From positions 1-64,000 of the forward strand of contig JBEEOW010000008.1 of NCBI GenBank assembly GCA_041191405.1: a stretch of DNA of 64,000 nucleotides, given 5' to 3'. Within the stretch, counting starts at the first letter, position 1. Each line of letters opens with the position of its first letter. This DNA is from JBEEOW01 sp041191405 (GTDB taxonomy: Bacteria; Bacteroidota; Bacteroidia; Cytophagales; UBA9547). The position numbers were made by a program, and so were the translations under genes. Below the pieces are notes generated by a model that saw only the letters and a list, made by a program, of their open reading frames with translations, was not told the origin of the DNA and made no database searches. Below are positions 9,206 to 18,733 of the stretch, piece by piece.

Positions 9206-9581
9206 AACTTACTTCAAATAATAAATATTTAAAGAGAGAGTTACAGAAATGTGACTCTTTTTTTTGCCCAAAATGGTTAAAAATCTCAAAATTGTATTTT
9301 TTTTAATTTTACATTACAAAACCCACCCCTTGCCCCTCCCGAGGAGGGGAATTCGTCCATTAACAAACATTCTAATAACACTTAAAGTTGACTGATAAAC
9401 TCGTCAAATCTCAAAATTTACCTCAAATCTTAGATAATGATAGGATATTCCCCTCTTGGGAGGGGCTAGGGGTGGGTTTTGCTATTGATAGTTGGGGTGA
9501 AAAAATGGCGATAGAAACACCACCTCGCCTTATCCTAGTTACTGCTTCACTCAAACAATTACTACTTGGGGTGGGTTAAAA
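9206..9581. repeat. Gene-free stretch with two facing GC-rich repeat arms
   Basis: This 376-bp gap holds two arms, 9317-9352 (CAAAACCCACCCCTTGCCCC...) and 9447-9481, its near-perfect inverse, separated by 94 bp. A related tail GGGGTGGGTT is at 9565-9576. Each arm also contains its own small palindrome (CCCCTCC..GGAGGGG). The apparent 63-aa frame here is translated repeat (the well-known PSWEGLGVG artefact) and is not a gene. A third relative of the repeat is at 27380-27412. Confidence 0.75.
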
Positions 9582-10877
9582 TTATATTTTATATCCTAAT
9601 AATATTTCCATCGCTTTGTAAAAAAAATGTCTATTACATAAGTTTAACATGGGTATTTTATCTGCATTTCCCGATTTGAAGAAAAAGAATGATTTTTGGA
9701 AGTTATTATGTTCAATGAATAAATCGTTACCTTTTGAATACATCTTTTTTATTTCATTAAACTTATAAGTAAATTCTTCATTTTCACTTTTTATGAAAGT
9801 AATCTGTCCAATTCCAATTTTTATGTATGGAGTATATGAGTTGTTTTCGTGGAAATATAAATTGAAGAGGATATGCCCCTTTTGTTCAAGGTCTTTTTCC
9901 ATTTTGTCAAGTAGATAAATTGTCCAATATTGCTCAACTTTACGACAAAAATTGATGACATTACCCTGTTTTTCTATCTTATTTTTCTTGTCGTATTTTC
10001 CTTCCTTAAAGTATGCGACCTTACCATTATTTGAATTTAGAAAAACATAAAGAAAGTCAGTCCCTTGATAATTGAAATTTACTTTTTTATCTAGCTGATG
10101 TAAATAAATATCCGTTATGTCGTTAAAATTTACTTCTTTGTCAATTATAATATTGTTTCTGTTTTCTTCACAACGATATTCAGCAAAACCATTTATACCT
10201 ACAAAGAAATTACTATGTTCAAATTTAATTGAATTATTCGAAATCCATAATGCAATTGCAATTGGCACTAAAAGCCAAATTACAGTCCATATTTCACTTG
10301 GCCTGCCAATGAAATATATCAATGCACTAATTGCTAAACCAATAAAAAGCCCTTTTAATAAACGGATTGTTTTTTGAGAACTTGAAAGAGGTTCCATACC
10401 AATTATTAAATCTGAGTATGCTCCGATAATCTTACCTATTCTTTTGGGTAATTTTAAAAAGTCGAAGTTATCGTTTAACTTATTACCCCATAAGTCTAAA
10501 ATTGGTTTGTATTGAGATGTTTCTTGCTGATCCCTATCTCTAGAAGAGTAAAAAGGTTTGAGTGGTTCGTAATAAAACTTTTCTTCTTCTTCTTTTTGTT
10601 TCTTTTTTTGGTCTTGACGTTTTTCTTCTTGTTTTAATATTTCTTCTGCAGTTTGTCTATTGAGAAAATTTAGCAATTGATTATCATAAACTTTTTTGCT
10701 TATTGGGTCAATTAGTATATCATATGCTTCTTTAATTTCTATGAATTTTTTTGCAAAAAATATATCATCAAAATTTTTGTCTGGGTGATATTTAACTGCA
10801 AGTTTCCTAAAAGCTTTTTTTATCTCGGCTTCACTTGCTCCGATTTTTATTTCTAATGTATCGTAATGATTCTTCAT
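9582..10877 (-). CDS. J-domain membrane protein
   Basis: A 431-aa protein. Residues 1-70 are a complete J domain with HPD at 31-33 (KYHPDKNFDD), which would stimulate an Hsp70 (DnaK) partner. A charged Glu/Lys/Gln coiled-coil linker follows (about 78-115), then two transmembrane segments around 168-211 (LLKGLFIGLAISALIYFI and IWLLVPIAIALWI). The large C-terminal domain (about 215-431) is of unknown family, has alternating hydrophobic residues and looks beta-rich. There are no DnaJ zinc-finger or client-binding domains, so it is a specialised co-chaperone that recruits DnaK to the membrane. It is transcribed alone, downstream of the prfB terminator. Confidence 0.85.
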   Translation of the reverse strand: MKNHYDTLEIKIGASEAEIKKAFRKLAVKYHPDKNFDDIFFAKKFIEIKEAYDILIDPISKKVYDNQLLNFLNRQTAEEILKQEEKRQDQKKKQKEEEEKFYYEPLKPFYSSRDRDQQETSQYKPILDLWGNKLNDNFDFLKLPKRIGKIIGAYSDLIIGMEPLSSSQKTIRLLKGLFIGLAISALIYFIGRPSEIWTVIWLLVPIAIALWISNNSIKFEHSNFFVGINGFAEYRCEENRNNIIIDKEVNFNDITDIYLHQLDKKVNFNYQGTDFLYVFLNSNNGKVAYFKEGKYDKKNKIEKQGNVINFCRKVEQYWTIYLLDKMEKDLEQKGHILFNLYFHENNSYTPYIKIGIGQITFIKSENEEFTYKFNEIKKMYSKGNDLFIEHNNFQKSFFFFKSGNADKIPMLNLCNRHFFYKAMEILLGYKI

Positions 10878-11016
10878 TGTTTGTTATAAATTATAGAAAC
10901 TAGCGTGTTTTCGCAAGTTTACTCAAACTTGAGTATATATCCATAAAATATTCCTTTATATTTATGAGAATATTGCAAATATATCACATAGAGACAAAAT
11001 TAACTTCATCAATAAC

Positions 11017-11056
11017 CAAAACAGTCGTTGAAATTTGCATCTCAACGACTGTTTTT
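11017..11056 (-). terminator. Intrinsic terminator after prfB
   Basis: Stem ACAGTCGTTGA / TCAACGACTGT with a 9-10-nt loop and A/T runs on both sides; it lies 5 bp past the prfB stop. Confidence 0.85.
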
Positions 11057-11060
11057 AGTT

Positions 11061-12135
11061 TTAAGTCATCATTAAATAACCTTTTATGAGTTCGTCCAAA
11101 TTTCCGTTTAGGATTTTATCAGGATCGTGACACATGATGTTGGTTCTGTGGTCTTTAACGTAGTTTTTGTCTAATACATAGCTTCGTATTTGTGAACCAA
11201 ATTCTATGTTTTTCTTTCCACTTTCAACTTCTGTACGCTTTGCATTGCGCTTATCTACCTCAATTTGATATAATTGTGATTTCAGCATTCGTATTGCATG
11301 CTCTTTGTTCATCAATTGCGAACGCTCAATCTGACATGCAATGGTAATTCCTGTTGGTTTGTGTTTTAACCTTACCGCAGTTTCAACTTTGTTTACATTT
11401 TGTCCACCAGCACCGCCAGCTCTAAATGTATCCCACTCAATATCAGCTGGATTATAGTCAATTTCAATGGTATCATCAACCAAAGGATACACAAAAACGG
11501 AGGCAAATGATGTGTGTCGTTTTGCATTTGAATCAAATGGCGAAACTCTCACCAAACGATGCACACCTGCTTCGGCTTTTAAGTAACCAAATGCATAATC
11601 TCCCTGAATTTCAATTGTTACTGATTTTATACCTGCAACCTCACCTTCTTGCAAACTTACTTCTCGTACTTTGTAGCCTCTATTTTCAGCCCACATCATG
11701 TACATACGAAATAACATTTGTGTCCAATCTTGACTTTCAGTTCCTCCTGCTCCCGAATTGATTTCTAATACAGCACTTAGTTGGTCTTCTTCATTACTAA
11801 GCATTCGCTTAAATTCCAATTCGTCGAGGAATTCAGTTAAGTTTTTCCATTCAGTTTCAAGTTCTTCAAGCGTAACTTCTTCGGCTGAATACAATTCAAG
11901 CATTATTTCAAAATCATCGGCTATTCCTTTGATTTTGTCATAATTTTCAACCCAAGCTTTTTCTGTACGCACATTACGCATTACCTTTTCAGCTTCCGCT
12001 GGGTTGTCCCAAAATTTTGGGTCGCTAATTTTAATTTCTTCGTGTCTGATTATCTCAATCCTACGATCGTAGTCAAAGATACCTCCTCAGCGCCTCTATT
12101 CTGACGCAAACCTCTTTGAGATTTTCCTTATTCAT
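11061..12135 (-). CDS. prfB: Peptide chain release factor 2, with programmed +1 frameshift
   Basis: RF2 recognises UGA and UAA stop codons and hydrolyses peptidyl-tRNA. The gene is in two frames. A first frame begins at ATG 12135 (MNKENLKEVCVRIEALRRYL) and reaches an in-frame TGA at 12075-12073. Skipping one T lets reading continue as D-Y-D-R-R into the main frame, giving 357 aa. The main frame carries RVSPFDS, the RF2 stop-codon tripeptide region, and GGAGGQNVNKVETAVRL with the catalytic GGQ near residue 242. An annotation starting at the internal ATG 11981 (306 aa) would lose the N-terminal domain. It follows the cobalamin adenosyltransferase gene by 10 bp. Confidence 0.96.
12073..12087 (-). 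promoter_or_regulatory. prfB autoregulatory frameshift site
   Basis: On the minus strand the sequence reads AGGAGG TAT CTT TGA C. An internal Shine-Dalgarno-like AGGAGG sits 3 nt before the slippery CTT, which is followed by the UGA that RF2 itself reads. Order and spacing match the classic bacterial prfB element. Low RF2 favours the +1 shift and so more RF2. Confidence 0.95.
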
Positions 12136-12145
12136 GGTGAATGAT

Positions 12146-12685
12146 TTATTTAGATTTCCATAGAACTTCTGGTATATTTTTACTGTGTAACACATGGCGT
12201 GCAATCACAAATAAATAATCCGAAAGTCTATTTAAGTATTTGATTATGTTTGAATTGATTTCTTCGTTTTGGGCTAAATGCACAATTACTCGTTCAGCTC
12301 TACGGCAAACGGTTCGGCAAATATGTGCTTGAGCTGCTTCAATACTTCCGCCTGGTAGTATAAATGCTCTCAACACAGGTAATTCATTGGTGTATTTATC
12401 AATTAATTCTTCAATAATGGTTATGTCACTTTCTTCAATTTGAGGTAATTGACTTTCCCATTCTTGCGAATCTGCAGCTAATAATGAACCAATATTAAAT
12501 AAAATATGCTGAATAGAAGCTAGTTGGTAATGTTCTGTTTTTACATGCGCTTCTAATAAACCAATGTGGCTATTTAGTTCATCCACAGCACCATAAGCAT
12601 CTACTCGTAGGTTTGCTTTTGATACTCTGTTTCCACTTAATAAAGAGGTTGTGCCTAAATCGCCAGTTTTGGTGTATATTTTCAT
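12146..12685 (-). CDS. ATP:cob(I)alamin adenosyltransferase, PduO type
   Basis: A 179-aa enzyme that transfers the adenosyl group of ATP to cob(I)alamin, making coenzyme B12. The family motifs are clear: KIYTKTGDLGTTSLLSGNRVSK at the N-terminus, VDELNSHIG, CRTVCRRAERV and YLNRLSDYLFVIAR near the C-terminus. The open frame extends 31 codons further upstream, but that part is translated repeat DNA (VPRNDN). The start is therefore set at ATG 12685, which gives the normal family N-terminus. It lies directly upstream of prfB. Confidence 0.93.
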   Translation of the reverse strand: MKIYTKTGDLGTTSLLSGNRVSKANLRVDAYGAVDELNSHIGLLEAHVKTEHYQLASIQHILFNIGSLLAADSQEWESQLPQIEESDITIIEELIDKYTNELPVLRAFILPGGSIEAAQAHICRTVCRRAERVIVHLAQNEEINSNIIKYLNRLSDYLFVIARHVLHSKNIPEVLWKSK

Positions 12686-12705
12686 GTTAAAATTAAATAA
12701 GTAGT

Positions 12706-12776
12706 TGTCATTCCGAGGCACGAGGAATCTTATTAAAATATAAAATATTATAAGATTCCTCGTGCCTCGGAATGAC
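12706..12776. repeat. Palindromic repeat, 26-bp arms
   Basis: Left arm 12706-12731 (TGTCATTCCGAGGCACGAGG...) and right arm 12751-12776 are inverse copies around an AT-rich 19-nt centre. A degenerate version with the same CCTCGGAATGAC end is at 16133-16187. Confidence 0.85.
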
Positions 12777-12832
12777 AAAATTCAATTAAATGTTAATCAA
12801 TAACTAAATATTAATTCTTAATTCCTAATTAT

Positions 12833-15800
12833 TTACAAACCGTTCTCCTTAGCAACTTTGTCATATTCTACTTTGAATTCTTCATATTCATAAGCTGGAA
12901 CATAACTTTGTATTGCATTTAAAGCATCGTTGGCAAATTTATCTAAACCAACTTTTAATGCTTGTAAACAGTATGCTTTATATAACCTTACATCTTTTGG
13001 ATTGTTTGAAACTGCATTTACCAAAATACCATACGCATCTTGTTTTTTATTTTGAGAATTAAAATAATTGGCAGCATCAATATTGGCATCGGTATCAAAT
13101 GGGTTGTTATTTACCGCTAATGAATATAATTTGTTGGCTTCTTTAGTATTACCATTGGTAGCATTAATCATTGCATCGAAATAATATTTTTTTGCTGGAT
13201 CGATTTTACTTTTTGCAATAATATCTTTTGCAATGTCTTTTTTATTCAACTTGATTAATGATTTGCAATAAAACTCATTTAACTCTTCGAGTAATGAAGT
13301 TGGAACGGTACCTAAACTAAGTGCTTGAGGGTAAACATTTACAATTGCTTGATAATTACCCGCAGTATATTGTTTTTTGAAAAGTTCTAAAGTAGCATAT
13401 TGTTTAAATGTTGGGTTTTTAATTGAATTATAAATCTCAATTAACTCTTCCAATTTCATGTATGGATGTCTGAAATGTAGATAGTGTGTTTTGTTTTCAT
13501 CATCCCAAGTCATAGCTTGTTCAGGAACAGCTACATAAATTAATGGTTGTATGGTTGATGCAAAATTGTAATCATCTTTGTCTTTTGATGTTCTCACTAT
13601 TGACCATTCATCAAATGCTTGTGCAAAATCACCATTTTCAGTAAGCGCCAAAGCGTAATTTAAACGTGCATTTTCATTTCTTTTATTTAAAGATGTTTTA
13701 AAGAAATCTGCCGCTAAACCATACGCATTTTCTTTCATCATCCACATTCCTAAGGTATTAGCAAGTATTGGGGCCGACTGTCCTGCTGTACTAACTAATG
13801 AATACATTTCGGCAATACCTAAGTTTTTATTACCTGCATAATAATGTTTTGCGGCTTTTAAGAAACTTAAATTATCGTAATATTCCGAAGTTGTATCTTT
13901 TTTAGTGTAGGCTTTTACATAAGCCAACATAGTAGTATCAGCTTCTTTAATTCTGTTTAATTCGTAGTTATAGAAATATGCAAAATCCTCATAAGGTAAG
14001 CCTTTTGAACTTGTGTCAGGTTTTAAATTGCCATTATATTTTACACCTAATCTGTTGTAAATAAACAATTTATTGGTTTCGTAGGCTTTATTGTTTGATT
14101 GAGATTCTGTAGTGTCAATCATTTCAGCGTTTACATTTCCTTGTGTTTTTTCAATTCCAAAGGCTAATAAATTCGACATTGGAACTGTTTCATCGTCATT
14201 CAATTGTCGAGCTAATTTGAAATAATACAAGGTTGAATCATTGATATTTGTTCTCTTAAACAATATCCCTAAGTTGTTATAAACTTTTCCACTTTTAGGG
14301 TATTTTGTTTTTGCTTCTTTTAACACATCAAATGCATCAAATAAGTTATTACTACCTTCTAAACTATTTGCCCAGTTTACATAAGCATATTCATTTGAGT
14401 ACAAATTGTTATTTGCTCTTGAAAAATAATAAGTTGCAGCAACATTATCTCCCAAACTTCTAGCCATTACGCCAAGTGTGTAGTTTCCTTTAAAATTATA
14501 GAAATAAGCACTGTTGGCTTTTTTATAAAACTGTTCGGCTACGAAATAATCTTTACTTTTCATGTAAGCATCAGCCAAACCATTGTAATAACCAGATACA
14601 CCTTGGTCGATGGTGGTTAAATTCGATTTCATAAATAATGCTCCCACAAACACAGCACCTAAGGCTGGAACCATAGCAAGAGGCAATCTATCAGGCTTAT
14701 ATACAATTAAATGTACTTTTTGATTTTTGTATAGGAATACAAAGAAATTGGTTAACACATAAAAAAAGAATAATAATCCAAAACATAGCTGAGTGTAAGT
14801 AATTAAATTTTCAAAAAACAATACAAATGTTTGATTTGCAGTAGCTAATTGGAAAGTGATAGTTGCAACAGCAACCAATGCTGCACACAAATATACCACA
14901 GCACCAATTGGCTCATAAGGCAAGGTTCCCATAAAAACATTGCGTTTACGAGTGCCCCAAATACCTGCAATTACTGCCAAAGCAAATATCAAAAATATAT
15001 CAACATAAATAATATTAAAGTCAATTGTGTGAGATATTTTTAAATATACCAATGTTATGTTTGTGAAATATATCAATGATACAACTATGAAATTGAGCGC
15101 ATTACCTTGTGCACTTACAGAGTTATTGGCAGTGATTAAATATAAAAATACATGAATATTATCATAAGCAACAGCTACAATTAAAATACATGTAATTGCA
15201 ACTGGAACTAAAATTCCGTTTTGAACTAATTGAATTGCAGGTGCTTGTACAGTAGCATTTGCAATAACTACTGAGAAAAATACAATACTAATTCCTGTAA
15301 AAATGGCAATATTGGTAAGCATTGAATAATGCCTTTTAAATGCAACAAGTATGTAGGAAGGAATAATGTAAAATAAAATTGCTGCAATAAAAATGTAGTT
15401 GTTCTTTTGTGCGAAAACTTCCAATAGTTCAAGTTTAAAGCCAAATAACATCGCTATTGCTAATGTTGCATACAAATAATACCAATTATTTCGAACAGAT
15501 GAAATAGCTCCCATAAACACAGAAAAGCTAAAAACTATAATTCCAAGGAAGCCATAAATAGCCCAAGTATTTAACTTTATTTCGCTACCATAGTATTGCT
15601 GATAAACCATAAAACCTTCTGATTCAATGGCGTAATTGATTAATCCTTTACCGAAATTATCTATTACTACTGGCAGAGTTTGTATAGTTAAATAGGTGTT
15701 CCAGTCGATATTAGCACTGTAACCCATAATTCTATAATAAGCGCCAATTGCAATGCAAATACTTATTAATGAAAGTAATACTAAATAAAGGTTACGATAT

Positions 15801-15838
15801 GGCTTTTGCCATGTATTCCAAAAGAATAGTTGATTCAT
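12833..15838 (-). CDS. Large membrane protein with C-terminal TPR domain
   Basis: A 1001-aa protein. Residues about 17-430 hold roughly ten to twelve hydrophobic spans (for example YLVLLSLISICIAIGAYYRI and VVYLCAALVAVATITFQLA), then residues about 440-1000 are tetratricopeptide-like repeats (YYNGLADAYMKSKDYFVAEQFYKKA; YVNWANSLEGSNNLFDAFDVL; VYNNLGILFKRT). The TPR part is probably soluble and builds a protein-binding platform. I know of no assigned function; similar TM-TPR proteins are conserved in Bacteroidota. It is a single gene on the minus strand, with 147 bp (partly the palindrome) before the adenosyltransferase start. Confidence 0.8.
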   Translation of the reverse strand: MNQLFFWNTWQKPYRNLYLVLLSLISICIAIGAYYRIMGYSANIDWNTYLTIQTLPVVIDNFGKGLINYAIESEGFMVYQQYYGSEIKLNTWAIYGFLGIIVFSFSVFMGAISSVRNNWYYLYATLAIAMLFGFKLELLEVFAQKNNYIFIAAILFYIIPSYILVAFKRHYSMLTNIAIFTGISIVFFSVVIANATVQAPAIQLVQNGILVPVAITCILIVAVAYDNIHVFLYLITANNSVSAQGNALNFIVVSLIYFTNITLVYLKISHTIDFNIIYVDIFLIFALAVIAGIWGTRKRNVFMGTLPYEPIGAVVYLCAALVAVATITFQLATANQTFVLFFENLITYTQLCFGLLFFFYVLTNFFVFLYKNQKVHLIVYKPDRLPLAMVPALGAVFVGALFMKSNLTTIDQGVSGYYNGLADAYMKSKDYFVAEQFYKKANSAYFYNFKGNYTLGVMARSLGDNVAATYYFSRANNNLYSNEYAYVNWANSLEGSNNLFDAFDVLKEAKTKYPKSGKVYNNLGILFKRTNINDSTLYYFKLARQLNDDETVPMSNLLAFGIEKTQGNVNAEMIDTTESQSNNKAYETNKLFIYNRLGVKYNGNLKPDTSSKGLPYEDFAYFYNYELNRIKEADTTMLAYVKAYTKKDTTSEYYDNLSFLKAAKHYYAGNKNLGIAEMYSLVSTAGQSAPILANTLGMWMMKENAYGLAADFFKTSLNKRNENARLNYALALTENGDFAQAFDEWSIVRTSKDKDDYNFASTIQPLIYVAVPEQAMTWDDENKTHYLHFRHPYMKLEELIEIYNSIKNPTFKQYATLELFKKQYTAGNYQAIVNVYPQALSLGTVPTSLLEELNEFYCKSLIKLNKKDIAKDIIAKSKIDPAKKYYFDAMINATNGNTKEANKLYSLAVNNNPFDTDANIDAANYFNSQNKKQDAYGILVNAVSNNPKDVRLYKAYCLQALKVGLDKFANDALNAIQSYVPAYEYEEFKVEYDKVAKENGL

Positions 15839-16236
15839 CTGTATTTTTAAATTAGTTTATGGCTAAATATTGATGATTGTATTTGTTAATTGTCCAGCGA
15901 AAACTAACACTTCGGCTACGCTAAGTGACCGTTTTCGAGTATTTGTTACTCGAAAATAACATTTACGGTGGTTGAGCGTAGTCGAAACCTGAGTAAATGT
16001 TATTTTTCGCACAAGAAATTGGTATAAAACCAATATTTATAAATACAAGTAATGCTTCCTTTGAAAGAAATAACAAAATCAATATTTTATTATACCTATA
16101 AAAGAAGCATTTGGGTAATAGTTTAAGTTATTTGTCATTTTGAGGTTGAAATCAAATTTATAAGATTCCTCGTTCCTCGGAATGACAGCAAGTATCTAAA
16201 ATGAGTAACATTTTACATCTTACTTCGCACATTTCA
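15839..16236. repeat. Gene-free stretch with palindromic repeats
   Basis: No gene is visible in these 398 bp. 15947-16009 is a palindromic unit: TACTCGAAAATAACATTTAC, a 26-nt centre with GTTGAGCGTAGTCGAAACC, then the inverse arm ending TTATTTTTCG. Related units lie at 45865-45928 and 51904-51963. 16133-16187 is a degenerate copy of the 12706 repeat (GTCATTTTGAGG ... CCTCGGAATGAC). Confidence 0.7.
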
Positions 16237-16533
16237 CTACTCTACAATATCAATCACTTTAGGAACTTTGAAATAATCAGAATCTTTTTTAGGAGCATTT
16301 TTAAGTGCTTCCTCGTGTGAAATTGTTACAGAAGTTATATCTTCTCTGAAAATGTTTAACTCAGCCGACATGTGTGTCAAGGGGTTTACATCATCAGTAT
16401 CTAATTCATTTAATTTATCCATCCAATCCAATATCTGGTTCATATCTTTTTGAATGGCTACAGTTTCCTCTTCATTAAACTCTAAACGAGCAAGATGAGC
16501 TATTTTTTTTACTTTTGCCTGATCTATAATCAT
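16237..16533 (-). CDS. gatC: Asp/Glu-tRNA amidotransferase subunit C
   Basis: A 98-aa GatC, the small scaffold that joins GatA and GatB in the transamidosome making Gln-tRNA(Gln) or Asn-tRNA(Asn). It shows the family pattern: KIAHLARLEFNEEE near the start, MNQILDWMDKLNELDTDDVNPLTH in the middle, and KDSDYFKVPKVI near the end. Its start overlaps the plsC stop by 4 bp, so the pair is co-transcribed. GatA and GatB are elsewhere, which is common. Confidence 0.95.
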   Translation of the reverse strand: MIIDQAKVKKIAHLARLEFNEEETVAIQKDMNQILDWMDKLNELDTDDVNPLTHMSAELNIFREDITSVTISHEEALKNAPKKDSDYFKVPKVIDIVE

Positions 16534-17291
16534 GATGGTATAGGATGATATTTTAATAATTCGTTATGAATAACATTGTAAGTTTTTTCTTTCAATGCCT
16601 GTAAATCACTGTTTTGTAAACCAATTGTAGGAATTGGTTCGTGAACTATTGCTTTAAAAACTCCCCAATGACAAAGCCAACGTCCGTCATCAGCAAGTAT
16701 AATCCAGTTATTTGGAATAGTAACTGGTACAATTGGAATTTGTTTTTCAATAGCTAATCTGAAAGCACCATCTTTAAACTCAGCCATTTTGGGCGTGTGT
16801 TTAGGAATAGTACCTTCCGGAAAAATCATAATACTTTGTCCGTTGTCAATTCTCCGTTTTGATTCATTCATTAACTCTATTTTGCTATCTCTACTTTTGC
16901 GATCTACCAAAATATGTAATGTTCTATACATGTAACCAAACAGTGGAACTTTACCCAAACTATGTTTTCCTATAAAACAAAAATCAATATGTATTGCTCT
17001 ATACATCAGTGCAATATCAGCATAAGATGTATGGTTTGCACAAAATACATACGTTTGGTTTTTGTCTTGTTTGAAATGCTCTTCAATTACACATGGTGTT
17101 CCGCATAAGTTAAAAACTATATGCGACCAAATTTTATTTATGTAGTGTGCATACCAATGCATTTTCTTGAATTTAAGAAATACATAGGTAAATGGATATA
17201 GCAATAAAAAGCTCGACAAAAATATCAGTAAAAACCATACTGTATATATTCGTCTGATAATTAAGCTAAATATGTTTATTTTTTTCTTCAA
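16530..17291 (-). CDS. plsC: 1-acyl-sn-glycerol-3-phosphate acyltransferase
   Basis: A 253-aa membrane-bound acyltransferase that makes phosphatidic acid from lysophosphatidic acid. N-terminal hydrophobic segment about 10-40; the catalytic NHTSYAD block is at 86-92 (His87, Asp92 as HxxxxD) and FPEGT at 157-161 binds the phosphate. The hydrophobic VPVTIPNNWI block completes the family pattern. It overlaps gatC downstream by 4 bp. Lyso-ornithine lipid acyltransferase is a possible alternative within the same family. Confidence 0.88.
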   Translation of the reverse strand: MKKKINIFSLIIRRIYTVWFLLIFLSSFLLLYPFTYVFLKFKKMHWYAHYINKIWSHIVFNLCGTPCVIEEHFKQDKNQTYVFCANHTSYADIALMYRAIHIDFCFIGKHSLGKVPLFGYMYRTLHILVDRKSRDSKIELMNESKRRIDNGQSIMIFPEGTIPKHTPKMAEFKDGAFRLAIEKQIPIVPVTIPNNWIILADDGRWLCHWGVFKAIVHEPIPTIGLQNSDLQALKEKTYNVIHNELLKYHPIPS

Positions 17292-17298
17292 GATTTTG

Positions 17299-17376
17299 AA
17301 GTTAAGGGTTTAGAGTTAAGTGTTAAGGGTTTAGAGTTCTTAAATAATGGAAAACTCTCAACTCTTAACTCTCAAC
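17299..17376. repeat. TTAGAGTT-type inverted repeat
   Basis: Degenerate copies of GTTAAGGGTTTAGAGTT face ACTCTCAACTCTTAACTCTC, forming a long imperfect hairpin between plsC and the YebC gene. The same family occurs at 33813-33872, 34073-34157 and 54914-55028. Confidence 0.65.
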
Positions 17377-17382
17377 TAAATA

Positions 17383-18090
17383 TTATCCAATATTTGTATA
17401 AACAGCTTGAACGTCGTCGTCTTCCTCGATTTTGTCAATTAACTTATCAAGGTCTTCTTCTTGTTCAGGAGTTAATTCAACAGTTGATAATGGAATTCTT
17501 TGTAAAGCAGCACTTGTAACAGCCAAACCTTTTTCCTCTAAATATTTACCCATTTTGTGGAAATCAGCAAAAGAGGTATAGATATATAGCTCATCATCCA
17601 CTTCTGAAATTTCGCTTAAACCAAAGTCAATAAGTTCAAATTCAAGCTCTTCTTGGTCTAAACCTTCTTTTTTGATTTGGAAAACACCTTTGCGTTCAAA
17701 AATAAAATCTAAACAACCAGAAGTACCTAATGAACCACCACCACGGTTTAAATACGAACGAATATTTGCAACAGTACGAGTATTATTATCAGTAGCGGTT
17801 TCAACTAAAATAGCAACACCATGAGGGCCATAACCTTCATAAATAACCTCTACATAATCTTTAGTATCTTTTTCAGTTGCACGTTTGATAGCATTTTCTA
17901 TCAAGTTTTTAGGCATATTTTGCCCTTTAGCATTCTGAATAGCAGCTCTTAAGCGGCCGTTTGTATTTGGGTCTGAACTGCCTTGTTTAGCAGCTAAAGT
18001 AATCTCTTTACTTAAACGAGGGAAAATTCGTGACATAGCACCCCAACGTTTCAATTTACTTGCTTTTCGGTATTCAAAAGCTCTTCCCAT
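17383..18090 (-). CDS. YebC/TACO1-family protein
   Basis: A 235-aa protein of the YebC/PmpR/TACO1 family, members of which act as transcriptional regulators or relieve ribosome stalling at proline stretches. It begins MGRAFEYRKASKLKRW and has the family blocks EITLAAKQGSSDPNTN, AKGQNMPKNLIENAIKRAT, YEGYGPHGVAILVE and RGGGSLGTSGCLDFIF. The acidic C-terminus ends in VYTNIG, as in the family. It is transcribed alone between two repeat-bearing gaps. Confidence 0.93.
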   Translation of the reverse strand: MGRAFEYRKASKLKRWGAMSRIFPRLSKEITLAAKQGSSDPNTNGRLRAAIQNAKGQNMPKNLIENAIKRATEKDTKDYVEVIYEGYGPHGVAILVETATDNNTRTVANIRSYLNRGGGSLGTSGCLDFIFERKGVFQIKKEGLDQEELEFELIDFGLSEISEVDDELYIYTSFADFHKMGKYLEEKGLAVTSAALQRIPLSTVELTPEQEEDLDKLIDKIEEDDDVQAVYTNIG

Positions 18091-18228
18091 AATCTTTAAT
18101 CTAATATATTTTGTTCAGAAATTTTTTCGCTTTAAAACACAAATATACCATATATTTTGAGCACTCATAAATTTCTTTCTAGCTATTTTTAGTCAATATG
18201 TTTAACTTTGAATATTAATTGAAATGCA

Positions 18229-18699
18229 ATGGCAAAGGGCAAAGACGAAATTCAAAAACATATTAACATAAAAAACAAAAAAGCATCATTTGAATATGCT
18301 TTTATTGATACTTACACTGCTGGTATTGTTTTAACTGGAACCGAAATTAAATCTATCAGATTAAATAACGCAAATATTAATGATAGTTATGCTTATGTAG
18401 CAGAAAATGAAGTTTTTGTTACAGGTATGCATATAAGTAGATACACTGAAGGTACTTGGACTAACCACGACCCTTTACGTGTTAGAAAATTATTGTTAAA
18501 CAAAAAAGAAATCAAAAAAATTAGCTCAAAACTGCAAGAGGTAGGTACAACACTTGTTCCTTTTCGTTTATTTTTAAGTGAAAAAGGTTTGGCAAAACTT
18601 GAATTTGCAGTAGCAAAAGGTAAAAAACTATACGATAAACGTGAGGATTTGAAAGAAAAAGATGCCAAACGTGATATTGATAGACATATGAAACAGTAG
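18229..18699 (+). CDS. smpB: SsrA-binding protein SmpB
   Basis: A 156-aa tmRNA partner for rescue of stalled ribosomes. It has the NKKASFEYAFIDTYTAGIVLTGTEIKSIR opening of the oligonucleotide-binding barrel (short blocks shared with the family include GTEIKS), and a basic C-terminal tail (KKLYDKREDLKEKDAKRDID) that folds in the mRNA channel. A TAACTTTG -7-type box is at 18203-18210, 18 bp before the start; no clear TTG is at the -33 position. Confidence 0.97.
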   Translation: MAKGKDEIQKHINIKNKKASFEYAFIDTYTAGIVLTGTEIKSIRLNNANINDSYAYVAENEVFVTGMHISRYTEGTWTNHDPLRVRKLLLNKKEIKKISSKLQEVGTTLVPFRLFLSEKGLAKLEFAVAKGKKLYDKREDLKEKDAKRDIDRHMKQ

Positions 18700-18733
18700 G
18701 TTAATTTACATTTTTACATAAAATACTACTCAC

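Noticed and set aside
9388..9579. A 63-codon frame with FPSWEGLGVG
   Set aside because: This peptide is the translated form of the CCCCTCCC/AGGGGTGGG repeat; no other coding sign and no homologue expected.
12686..12778. A 31-residue N-terminal extension of the cobalamin adenosyltransferase
   Set aside because: The extension is translated palindromic repeat (VPRNDN); family members start at the MKIYTKTGD equivalent.
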